DNA of 7,740 nt from Anaerolineales bacterium (GCA_026415275.1 JAOAHK010000105.1:1-7740), one strand, 5' to 3'; positions 1-6,040 are shown, counted from the first letter of the stretch. Notes: generated by a model from the letters alone, not told the origin. Translations and numbers: made by a program.

Positions 1-2
1 TC

Positions 3-2591
3 GTGATGCTGGAAAATATCCCCTATCAGGCCTTTTCCCCTGAAGAAGAAGCGATTTGCTATGCAGAGCCAGAATTGCGCCTTCCGAACGGTGAAACGCT
101 TGCTATAACCGCCGGCAGGGGCAGCGGCGATGCGCAGGGACGGTTGGAATTGCGCTGGAGCTATGCACCTATTCCCCCCAATGTGAACGAGGCGGAATTC
201 TTTGTACCGTGTATTCAGGGCACCTTGCCCGGCGAAGCGTCCGAGAATTGGGTCTTCAAGTTGCGCTTTGTCCCTGCTCCACCCGACCTGACCGTTTTGC
301 CGGTGCAAGAGATGCCAACGCCACTGCCTGCAACACCCTCTATCCCCTTGCATCAACCACCAGAGGGTTGGCAAATCGAGAAAATCATCGAAACTACTGG
401 AGGATACATACTGGTTGGCACTTTCCGTATTTCTGACTTGCCGTACAGTGCCGTGGCATTGGGTTTTAGAGATTGGATCAGAGTCACGGACGCATCAGGT
501 AACGAAGTGCCTGCCCGAGCGCCGGATGATATTGATCTGAGCAGTTCGGCGAGCGGGGTGATCCCGTGGAGCTTAGAAATCCAAGGCAAAGGACATGCCT
601 GGCCGCTTACTCTCGCCGTTAGCAGCATCGATGCGGAGACTTTCGACCTTTCAGCAGAATTTGCTTTTGATGCAGGCGAAAATCCTGCGCCGGGGAAAGA
701 ATGGACGCTTGATCAAACGTTCCAACTTGGCGAATGGCAAATCGAAGTACTGCGGGCGCGCTATACGGGCAAAGGCTATGTCTTCGATTTGCGCGCTCCC
801 GATCCGGTCGAGCATGTGGGGTTGGAAATTGTCGGGGTAAATCCCCCCACCGGATATGGCAGCTCGGATGACCAAGGGAATATTCAAGTCGGTTTTGAGT
901 ACAAAGACCCACCCGTTGGGCGGATAATGGTCAAGGTCACTAGCGTTATCTTCCGCGTTCAAGGCGATTGGAAAACCCAATGGATGCCCGAAAATGCCCA
1001 AGGTATTCAACCGCTTTATGGCATTCGCTTGGTTCTGGACAAAACCGTGGAACTGGAGGACGGTTACTACCTCGTTGGGCACGTGGAATGGGATGATGAG
1101 CGCATTGAATTGGCTGTGCCGGGCGCGTGGCTCTTTGCCACCGATGCTCAAGGCAACCGCTTAGCTCTAGAGGAGGTCAGTTTCGATGTCTTTAGCCAAT
1201 TGGTGCCGAATTTCAGCGAGCTCCCCTATCAACCATGGGTATATCGTTTGGCGGGCAAGGCGTTTCAGTCCCCGATCACGCTGCATTTGAAGAAGGTCAA
1301 CTTGACGCTTGACTCGCCGCTCACACTGACGATTGACCTGACTTCTCAGGGTTTTGAGTTCGACGAAGCCCACGCTTGGTCGTCCTATGACGTGGCAATC
1401 CCACTCGAGGGTTTACCAGAGATGAACGCGCGGCTTGTCATCGCTTCTTACCTGCGGCAAAAACCTCAGCACGGTTTTGACTTATATTTTGAAGCCGATT
1501 CCCGCTTGAGCGGACTTTACTTTCAACTTGCTCAAGGAGCAACCGGTGAGATAGGAGAAGGGCTCTCGTCCATGGGCTCCTATCGAGACGCAATCAGTGG
1601 GCTGCTCATCTCGCGCATACTGACCGATGCAACGTTAACCATGCCCCTCACATTGGTTGCCCCTTCTTTGCAGATTCAAGGCAATTGGACTCTGGAATGG
1701 ACTCCCCCGCCTGCGCCGGCGTCATCTACTCCTGTTTTTGCCGAGCAGGCTTGCCTGACTTTGGAAGGATGGAAACAAGCCCTCGCTCAGCCATCGAGAT
1801 TGCCAGAGGAGATTCCCGCCGAAGCCCTTCTCCAACGCAGCGCTTCGGCGCCGGATCCTTCGCTGTTTATCGTCGGGTTGAACGACCATTCCGAAACTCC
1901 GCTGGTTCATGCCCAATGGGGGTCGCTCTCGCCCGATGGGCAAAAGTTCGTCTATGCCGATCCAAACAACCAATTGCGCATCTTGGATTTGACCGGCGGC
2001 GAAATTATCCCCCTCACGCAAGGCAACCAAGACTCTACTCCCTTTTGGTCGCCCGACGGGGGGCAAATCGCCTTTGTGCGCATCACCCCGCAGGGTCAAA
2101 ATCTGTTTCTTATCGCCCCTGATGGTGGAAACCTGCGCCAACTCAGCGATTGGACAGGATCACTCAATTTGAGCGGCTGGACGCCGGACGGAAAACAGGC
2201 AATCTTCACCAAAGGCGCAATCATCCAAGCCGTCGATGCAGAGAGCAGAATCGTATCCACCCTTCACCAGACTCGATTGCGGGATACCTACACCACGGTG
2301 TCTGTTTCGCCGCAGGGATGGATGGCATTTATCGATGATACACTAGGCTGGATGGCGCCCGGTTTATACATCGCCAAGTTAGACGGTTCTGAAAAGCGGT
2401 TGCTGGTTCAATTGGATGATCGATATATCGCCGATCCGCTCTTTAGCCCCGATGGGAAATGGCTGGCATTCAGCGTAGCAAACGGCGACTTGCCGGGAAA
2501 TGCCTTCATCCCGGCGCTGATCAACATCGAGACCTGCCAAGTTATCCCCTTGCCGGGGGTAACCGGGGTAATGCGAGGCTGGAGGAAGTAA
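3..2591 (+). CDS. Modular Ig-like/beta-propeller protein, 5'-truncated
   Basis: Only the last 862 residues are visible. The preceding partial codon ends in TC, so it cannot be a stop, and the true start probably lies upstream; GTG at 3 and ATG at 6 have no visible ribosome-binding context. Residues about 26-94 look like the tail of a beta-rich unit ending ENWVFKLRFVPAPP. A Pro/Thr linker (about 95-120) follows. Then come two divergent copies of a ~210-230 residue unit (about 123-328 and 339-567), each ending in a Trp-rich strand (GDWKTQWMP, GNWTLEWTP). After a second Pro/Ser linker (567-577), residues about 615-862 carry PD40/TolB-like propeller blades, with SPDG at 643 and 683, TPDG at 728 and SPDG at 815. 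TolB-type propellers are usually protein- or ligand-binding and extracytoplasmic. No catalytic motif or membrane segment is seen in this part. An exported or anchored sensor or binding protein is inferred; the function is unknown. No clear terminator follows. Confidence 0.85.
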   Translation: MMLENIPYQAFSPEEEAICYAEPELRLPNGETLAITAGRGSGDAQGRLELRWSYAPIPPNVNEAEFFVPCIQGTLPGEASENWVFKLRFVPAPPDLTVLPVQEMPTPLPATPSIPLHQPPEGWQIEKIIETTGGYILVGTFRISDLPYSAVALGFRDWIRVTDASGNEVPARAPDDIDLSSSASGVIPWSLEIQGKGHAWPLTLAVSSIDAETFDLSAEFAFDAGENPAPGKEWTLDQTFQLGEWQIEVLRARYTGKGYVFDLRAPDPVEHVGLEIVGVNPPTGYGSSDDQGNIQVGFEYKDPPVGRIMVKVTSVIFRVQGDWKTQWMPENAQGIQPLYGIRLVLDKTVELEDGYYLVGHVEWDDERIELAVPGAWLFATDAQGNRLALEEVSFDVFSQLVPNFSELPYQPWVYRLAGKAFQSPITLHLKKVNLTLDSPLTLTIDLTSQGFEFDEAHAWSSYDVAIPLEGLPEMNARLVIASYLRQKPQHGFDLYFEADSRLSGLYFQLAQGATGEIGEGLSSMGSYRDAISGLLISRILTDATLTMPLTLVAPSLQIQGNWTLEWTPPPAPASSTPVFAEQACLTLEGWKQALAQPSRLPEEIPAEALLQRSASAPDPSLFIVGLNDHSETPLVHAQWGSLSPDGQKFVYADPNNQLRILDLTGGEIIPLTQGNQDSTPFWSPDGGQIAFVRITPQGQNLFLIAPDGGNLRQLSDWTGSLNLSGWTPDGKQAIFTKGAIIQAVDAESRIVSTLHQTRLRDTYTTVSVSPQGWMAFIDDTLGWMAPGLYIAKLDGSEKRLLVQLDDRYIADPLFSPDGKWLAFSVANGDLPGNAFIPALINIETCQVIPLPGVTGVMRGWRK
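369..1703 (+). repeat. Tandem duplication of a ~210-230 residue beta-rich unit in the first CDS
   Basis: Two protein-level repeats are visible, residues about 123-328 (bases 369-986) and 339-567 (bases 1017-1703). Matching landmarks run in the same order: GYILVGTFRI with GYYLVGHVEW, WIRVTDASGNEV with WLFATDAQGNRL, SLEIQGKGHAWPLTL with YRLAGKAFQSPITL, GYVFDLRA with GFDLYFEA, and VQGDWKTQWMP with IQGNWTLEWTP. Each unit probably folds as two sandwich domains, since a strand pattern of the WQIE...GYxxxG type recurs at mid-unit. The copies are too diverged to be a recent DNA duplication. Assignment to a named Ig-like family (for example DUF4179/DUF5643-like) is only a guess. Confidence 0.65.
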
Positions 2592-2615
2592 CCAATCTTA
2601 CACCTGACCTGAAAC

Positions 2616-2635
2616 CTCAATTGATTCTCAATTGA
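2616..2635 (+). promoter_or_regulatory. Two tandem copies of CTCAATTGA touching the -35 box
   Basis: The 9-mer CTCAATTGA occurs at 2616-2624 and 2627-2635, an 11-bp period, or about one helical turn. Each copy contains the perfect 8-bp palindrome TCAATTGA. The second copy overlaps the first four bases of the -35 hexamer at 2632-2637. Same-face spacing next to a -35 box is typical of a transcription-factor site, either an activator contacting RNA polymerase or a repressor. The regulator is unknown and function is inferred from position only. Confidence 0.4.
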
Positions 2636-2660
2636 CACAGGGGATATTCTATGCTATGAT
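2632..2660 (+). promoter_or_regulatory. Near-consensus sigma70 promoter of the M24-SDR-mutarotase operon
   Basis: A perfect -35 hexamer TTGACA (2632-2637) is separated by exactly 17 bases from TATGAT (2655-2660), which matches the -10 consensus at five of six positions. TG lies one base upstream of the -10 (TGC-TATGAT), giving an extended -10. Transcription should start near 2667, leaving a leader of roughly 63 bases before the ATG at 2730. A promoter this close to consensus usually needs repression, which fits the dyad lying over the predicted start. Confidence 0.8.
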
Positions 2661-2664
2661 ATTT

Positions 2665-2680
2665 CTGTAATCGTTTACAG
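2665..2680 (+). promoter_or_regulatory. LacI/GalR-type operator candidate over the transcription start
   Basis: CTGTAA-TCGT-TTACAG is a perfect 6-bp-arm inverted repeat. Its inner 14 bases, TGTAATCGTTTACA, have the central CG and AAnCGnTT-like core known for LacI-family operators. They also satisfy the pattern TGWAANCGNTNWCA used for CcpA cre sites in Firmicutes. The dyad spans about -2 to +14 relative to the predicted start, a classical repressor position. A local LacI-family regulator responding to a sugar or derivative is inferred; no regulator gene lies in the window. Confidence 0.6.
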
Positions 2681-2715
2681 ATAGGCTCTGTCCATTTTTC
2701 GTTGTTCACCCATTC

Positions 2716-2727
2716 AGGAGAGTCTCC
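2716..2727 (+). promoter_or_regulatory. Shine-Dalgarno of the M24 gene inside a small hairpin
   Basis: AGGAG at 2716-2720 lies 9 bases upstream of the ATG at 2730 and sets that start. Its GGAG (2717-2720) can pair with CTCC (2724-2727) around the 3-base loop AGT, so the ribosome-binding site could be partly masked. The stem is only four G/C-rich pairs, so any effect on translation may be modest. Confidence 0.55.
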
Positions 2728-2729
2728 CC

Positions 2730-3854
2730 ATGAATGAATTTTCCCTCGCCAAACTTCAAGAAACCCTTCGAGAAAAAGGATGTTCAGCCGCGATTTTGAC
2801 CAACCCAGCGACCATCACTTGGTTGACCGGATATGCCCCACCTATTCAGACTGGACCGAGCCCCTTTGAAGGGGGCACCGCAATCGGCTTTTGGGTAGAC
2901 GGACAATTTACCCTTTTGTTGTCCGACATGGAATCACCGGCAGCACAGGCTTTGGGCATCTCCACCCGCGATTATGTTTCTTATACGATCGAAGAACCCG
3001 TTTATGGTTTTGAACACCAAGCTCAAGTTTTTCGCGAATTGATTGAACCCCTAAAGAACCCAAAAGATAAGGTAGCTGTTGAGCTTAACTATCTGTCCGC
3101 CAGTTTGTATCCGTTCCTGTTAGATGCAATTCCCCATCACCAATGGGTGATCCTCGATAACGATCTACCGCTGCTGCGCGCAGTGAAATCCCCTGCGGAA
3201 GTTGAGAAGATCCGCGCCTCCTTAGCCATAGCCGACTCCGCCCAAACGATCACCAAACGTTTGTTACAAGTTGGCTTGAGCGAAATTGAGCTTTGGGGGC
3301 AAGTGAAGGCTGGTTTAGAACATCAACTCGGCGGGCGTTTACCCCTCTTGGCAGATTTCGTGGGCGGAGCGCGCACAGCAGAAATCGGCGGGCTACCGGG
3401 TGTTTATCGCCTCCAAGCGGGGGATGCCTTCATTGCCGATATCGTCCCTCGTTTGGATGGATATTGGGGCGATAACGCCGCTACCCATTTCGTCGGTGAA
3501 CCTTCTGCGTTATATCAGAAGGTATATAACGTGGTTTTAGAAGCATTAGAGAAAGGGTTAGAAGCCGTAAAGCCCGGCGTAAAAGCCCGTGATTTAGATG
3601 CCATGCTGCGCCAATTCATCGAAGGGCAAGGTTATCCGGTCTATCCGCACCATAGCGGGCATGGAATAGGTGTCACCTATCATGAAGAACCGCGCATCGT
3701 CCCCTATAACGAATTGACTTTGCAACCCGGCATGGTTTTGGCTTTGGAGCCTGGTATTTATTTGCCCGATGAAGGGCTTGGCGTGCGCTTGGAGGATGTG
3801 GTTTTAGTCACCCAAGATGGATGTGAAGTGCTGACCCATCATTTGGGTCACTAA
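2730..3854 (+). CDS. M24-family metallopeptidase (Xaa-Pro peptidase/creatinase fold)
   Basis: This 374-residue protein has the two-domain plan of M24B enzymes: a Creatinase_N-like domain (about 1-150) and a pita-bread catalytic domain (about 155-374). The five expected metal ligands are present: D237 and D248 (11 apart, as in the family), H311 in GHGIG, E340 in ALEPG and E355 in RLEDVVLV; H318 in YHEEP is also conserved. There is no signal peptide, so it is probably cytoplasmic. Family members cleave Xaa-Pro bonds or other C-N bonds (creatine, ectoine derivatives). The His that normally lies about 17 residues before the first Asp ligand is absent: there is no His between H198 and H253. That weakens a simple Xaa-Pro aminopeptidase call. 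The ATG is fixed by AGGAG at 2716-2720. It is the first gene of an apparent operon, 46 bases before the SDR gene, behind a strong promoter with a LacI-type operator. The substrate is unknown. Confidence 0.9.
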   Translation: MNEFSLAKLQETLREKGCSAAILTNPATITWLTGYAPPIQTGPSPFEGGTAIGFWVDGQFTLLLSDMESPAAQALGISTRDYVSYTIEEPVYGFEHQAQVFRELIEPLKNPKDKVAVELNYLSASLYPFLLDAIPHHQWVILDNDLPLLRAVKSPAEVEKIRASLAIADSAQTITKRLLQVGLSEIELWGQVKAGLEHQLGGRLPLLADFVGGARTAEIGGLPGVYRLQAGDAFIADIVPRLDGYWGDNAATHFVGEPSALYQKVYNVVLEALEKGLEAVKPGVKARDLDAMLRQFIEGQGYPVYPHHSGHGIGVTYHEEPRIVPYNELTLQPGMVLALEPGIYLPDEGLGVRLEDVVLVTQDGCEVLTHHLGH

Positions 3855-3900
3855 CTAGGTTAGAACACAAAAATGTAATCTAAGACTAACGGAGGAAATC

Positions 3901-4656
3901 ATGACCGATCGGAAAAAAGTTGTTGTCACTGGAGCTTCATCCGGAATCGGACTCGCCACTGCACAACGCTTTGCCAAAGAGGGTTGGGATGTCTGCGTCA
4001 CCGCCCGTCGCGAGCAGACTCTGCGAGAACTTGTTGCCACTTTCCCACCCGGCGAACATCTTGTTGTGCCTGGCGATTACAGCGATCCTGCAACTGCCGA
4101 AGCGATTGGCAACGCGATCGGCGAAAAATGGGGAAGATTAGATGCTTTGTGCAACATCGCCGGGGTGTATTTCCCAGCCAAAGCAATTGAATCCCCTCTA
4201 GAAGAGTGGCGCAAAGCCTTTGATATCATGATCAACGGCGCAGTGTACATGACGCGCATGGCTGTGCCATGGATGAAAGACGGGGGACGCATCATTCACT
4301 GCACTTCAATTCATGGCGAACGGGCGGAAGTCGGCTCTAGCTCGTATGCGATGGCAAAGGCGGCAATTAATCAATACTGCCGCGGCTTGGCTTTAGAATT
4401 GGCGGAAAAGAACATCTTGGTCAACGCCATTGCGCCGGGTTTCGTGCGCACAGCGATGAGCGTGGTTGACGGGGTCAATGAATTGGATTCAGAGTGGTTC
4501 AAGAAAAATTATGTCGAAGGGCATCATTTACCCCTAAGAAGGGCTGGGATGCCCGAAGAGTTAGCGGGTGTCTTTTTCTTCTTAGCTGGTCCAGATGCCA
4601 CCTATATCACCGGACAAGTGATCACCGTTGATGGTGGGCTGACGATCACTTTCTGA
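3901..4656 (+). CDS. Classical short-chain dehydrogenase/reductase (SDR)
   Basis: At 251 residues this is the usual length of a classical SDR, a cytosolic NAD(P)(H)-dependent Rossmann-fold oxidoreductase. The cofactor motif TGASSGIG spans 10-17, D59 sits at the adenine-binding position, and the NNAG motif appears as NIAG (85-88). The catalytic tetrad is visible: N112, S136, Y149 and K153 (YAMAK). PGFVRT (179-184) and the C-terminal ITGQVITVDGG are typical. Arg pair R36-R37 after the second strand (TARR) favours NADP(H) over NAD(H), by family knowledge. A strong Shine-Dalgarno GGAGG (3891-3895) lies 5 bases before the ATG. The mutarotase gene starts 9 bases after the stop, so the two are almost certainly cotranscribed. 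A sugar or polyol alcohol/ketone is a reasonable substrate guess from context, but SDR sequence alone does not set the substrate, and ketoacyl-reductase-like chemistry is not excluded. Confidence 0.93.
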   Translation: MTDRKKVVVTGASSGIGLATAQRFAKEGWDVCVTARREQTLRELVATFPPGEHLVVPGDYSDPATAEAIGNAIGEKWGRLDALCNIAGVYFPAKAIESPLEEWRKAFDIMINGAVYMTRMAVPWMKDGGRIIHCTSIHGERAEVGSSSYAMAKAAINQYCRGLALELAEKNILVNAIAPGFVRTAMSVVDGVNELDSEWFKKNYVEGHHLPLRRAGMPEELAGVFFFLAGPDATYITGQVITVDGGLTITF

Positions 4657-4665
4657 CAAGCTGAG

Positions 4666-5637
4666 ATGCTTGAAATCACCACGATAAACGGTCATCGCGC
4701 CATAAGGCTAGAAAACAGCCGCTTGCGGGTGGTGATTTTGCCTCAAAAGGGGGGAGATATTTATGAATTGAGCCATCTCCCAAGCGGCGTTCAGTTCCTG
4801 ATGCACACCCCCTGGGGATTAAAACCGCCTGCGTCTCAACCACCGATGGATTTCCTGGAAAACTACGAAGGCGGCTGGCAGGTTTTATTTCCGAATATCA
4901 ACGATCCTTGTGAGTATCGCGGGCGCCAAATTCCGTTCCACGGCGAAGCAGCTCTGTTAGCTTGGAAAGATGAGGTGTTGGTTGCCAATGACCAGCAGAT
5001 AAGCTTGCGCCTCTGGGCAGATTGTGCCTTGCTTCCTTTCCGCCTGGAGCGCAAGGTGACCTTCCACCAAGGGGAAAGCCAAGTGGAACTCCTTGAGCGC
5101 ATAACCAACCGAGATAACCAGCCTTGGGAGTTTGTGTGGGGTCAGCACCTCGTCTTAGGTGGAAACTTTATTGAAGATGGCTGCCGCATTGAGCTGCCCG
5201 CCCGACGGATCACCACCCCACCTGTCCTTTATGAACCCGCAACTGCGCGCTTGGCTGAAGGGCAAGATTCGGTTTGGCCCTTTGCCGTTGGGCGGGATGG
5301 CTCCCCGATTGATCTGCGTCATATCCCTGGACCCGAAGCTCATAGCCACGACGACGCCATGCTGTGGGAGTTGGAGCGCGGGGAATATCGGGTGCACAAT
5401 CCACGCTTGTCGCTAACCTTCTGCTTGGAGTGGGAAAAAGAGGTCTTCCCGTATGTGATGTTCTGGATGCCATATGGCGGTGCAGACCTTCCACCGTTGA
5501 CAGGTATCTATGGAGTCGGGCTTGAACCGACCAGCGCCCCCTACCCACTAGCCCAAGCGGTCGAGGCAGGATTGGCTCGCTCTCTAAAAGGGGAAGAAAG
5601 TTTGCAAACCAAACTGACGGTGCGAGTGGACGGTTAG
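4666..5637 (+). CDS. Aldose 1-epimerase-like (galactose mutarotase fold) protein
   Basis: This is a 323-residue cytosolic protein of the galactose mutarotase-like superfamily (COG2017 type). Such enzymes interconvert alpha and beta anomers of aldoses, and relatives act on other sugars. Visible landmarks are GGWQVLFPN (69-77), the HG motif with H92 (IPFHGEA), H161 in GQHLVLGG and E287 in GLEPTSAPY. By family analogy H92 and H161 are the catalytic or substrate-binding histidines and E287 the general base. The length is normal for the family. The ATG lies 9 bases after the SDR stop, with only a weak AAGCTGAG before it, so translation is probably coupled to the SDR gene. It may serve a sugar handled by the SDR. 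The exact sugar is not predictable, and a non-catalytic or sugar-conjugate-specific relative is possible. Confidence 0.85.
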   Translation: MLEITTINGHRAIRLENSRLRVVILPQKGGDIYELSHLPSGVQFLMHTPWGLKPPASQPPMDFLENYEGGWQVLFPNINDPCEYRGRQIPFHGEAALLAWKDEVLVANDQQISLRLWADCALLPFRLERKVTFHQGESQVELLERITNRDNQPWEFVWGQHLVLGGNFIEDGCRIELPARRITTPPVLYEPATARLAEGQDSVWPFAVGRDGSPIDLRHIPGPEAHSHDDAMLWELERGEYRVHNPRLSLTFCLEWEKEVFPYVMFWMPYGGADLPPLTGIYGVGLEPTSAPYPLAQAVEAGLARSLKGEESLQTKLTVRVDG

Positions 5638-5654
5638 CCGTTATCCGTTTGCAG

Positions 5655-5688
5655 TGCCCTGCTAAGAGAGTCAGGGCATCCTCTCTTA
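5655..5688 (+). repeat. Two interleaved perfect inverted repeats after the operon
   Basis: TGCCCTG (5655-5661) pairs with CAGGGCA (5672-5678), and TAAGAGAG (5663-5670) pairs with CTCTCTTA (5681-5688). The arms alternate as A1-B1-A2-B2, so in RNA the 7-bp and 8-bp stems are either mutually exclusive or form an H-type pseudoknot. The connecting segments are only 1, 1 and 2 bases, which makes a complete pseudoknot sterically tight. A second CCCTG at 5690-5694 could also pair with CAGGG at 5672-5676. It begins 18 bases after the mutarotase stop. Role unknown. Confidence 0.6.
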
Positions 5689-5795
5689 ACCCTGGGGAGA
5701 TTAGCTAAGGTGGGGGTAATTCTTGTCTCCCGCTTCGCAAACGTAGACACCCGCATTTCTCCTCTTGCCCAGCAAGAAAGGAGTGAGGGCAAAGG

Positions 5796-5831
5796 CAGCG
5801 GCGAGCGCAAGTAGCTGACCGCTGTGTTTTT
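5796..5831 (+). terminator. Possible intrinsic terminator of the upstream operon
   Basis: CAGCGG (5796-5801) pairs with CCGCTG (5819-5824), with a possible extra G-U pair outside. TG and a run of five T (5827-5831) follow. The 17-base loop is long and the stem short, so termination may be partial. A second weak candidate, TCCGC-CTA-GCGGA followed by TTTT, lies at 5861-5877. Confidence 0.4.
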
Positions 5832-5927
5832 AGACAGAGACACTGGCAACTTCTGACTCGTCCGCCTAGCGGATTTTCCAAAATTGCCTTTTCTGAGCGA
5901 TTTCTTCCCATTTTTCATTTTGTGTTA

Positions 5928-5961
5928 TCGAAACCCTAAATCGAGTAAAATACATTTACTC
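5928..5961 (+). promoter_or_regulatory. Putative promoter with overlapping dyad, upstream of the binding-protein gene
   Basis: Two overlapping readings are possible. TAAAAT (5946-5951) is a good -10 but lacks a good -35. TCGAAA (5928-5933) with a 17-base spacer to TACATT (5951-5956) matches moderately at both boxes. A perfect 7-bp-arm inverted repeat GAGTAAA-ATACA-TTTACTC (5943-5961) covers the -10 region and the likely start, a repressor-like position. The leader would be about 80 bases. Its GTAAA/TTTAC arms resemble those at 2665-2680 but have different spacing and no central CG. Confidence 0.45.
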
Positions 5962-6030
5962 AAGAGCACCTGTGATCCTTTTGAAAGGGCAGGCAATCGT
6001 TATCGTCTTTTACACCAACGTTTTTAGAAG

Positions 6031-6035
6031 AGAGG
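6031..6035 (+). promoter_or_regulatory. Ribosome-binding site that fixes the lipoprotein start
   Basis: AGAGG, within the purine run AGAAGAGAGG, ends 5 bases before the ATG at 6041. This start places a hydrophobic signal sequence and lipobox at the N-terminus. The upstream in-frame GTG at 5972 has no such site and would add 23 residues before the signal. Confidence 0.75.
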
Positions 6036-6040
6036 TCCCC

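Larger units (their letters stand above)
5638..6040 (+). other. 403-base intergenic region rich in inverted repeats
   Basis: No convincing gene is seen here. From left to right it holds two interleaved inverted repeats (5655-5688), a pair GGGAGA/TCTCCC (5695-5700 and 5726-5731), and a hairpin at 5759-5783 (CTCC-TCTTGC, loop CCA, GCAAGA-aa-GGAG). Next come a terminator-like stem with a T-run (5796-5831), a small stem plus T-run (5861-5877), an AT-rich stretch (5900-5925), a promoter/dyad (5928-5961), and the lipoprotein leader with a weak hairpin at 5969-5993. It probably ends the upstream operon and starts the lipoprotein transcript. A decayed mobile element or gene remnant cannot be excluded. 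Confidence 0.6.

Noticed and set aside
651..1151. Minus-strand 166-residue open frame inside the first gene
   Set aside because: It lies wholly opposite a well-supported coding region with clear protein repeats and shows no family motif. It is a shadow of the real gene.
3851..3863. CTAAC-TAG-GTTAG inverted repeat at the end of the M24 gene
   Set aside because: The stem is five pairs, AT-rich, has no T-run, and is followed by the SDR ribosome-binding site. It is too weak for a terminator or attenuator.
5634..5918. Minus-strand 94-residue open frame across the intergenic region
   Set aside because: It is basic and low in recognisable motifs, ends inside the mutarotase stop region, has no clear ribosome-binding site, and lies over the inverted repeats. 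A chance open frame or a decayed remnant is more likely.
5969..5993. CCTG...CAGG and CCTT...AAGG nested hairpin in the lipoprotein leader, considered as a riboswitch
   Set aside because: There are only two 4-bp stems with an internal loop, it does not touch the ribosome-binding site, and it has no resemblance to a known riboswitch class.
5992..6005. Second LacI-type site GGCAATCGTTATCG in the lipoprotein leader
   Set aside because: It shares AATCGTT with the site at 2665-2680 but is poorly palindromic and mismatches the pattern at three positions, so it is likely chance.
5972..6040. Upstream GTG start adding 23 residues to the binding lipoprotein
   Set aside because: It would bury the signal peptide behind an unrelated segment and has no ribosome-binding site. 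ATG at 6041 has AGAGG at the right distance and begins a proper lipoprotein signal.
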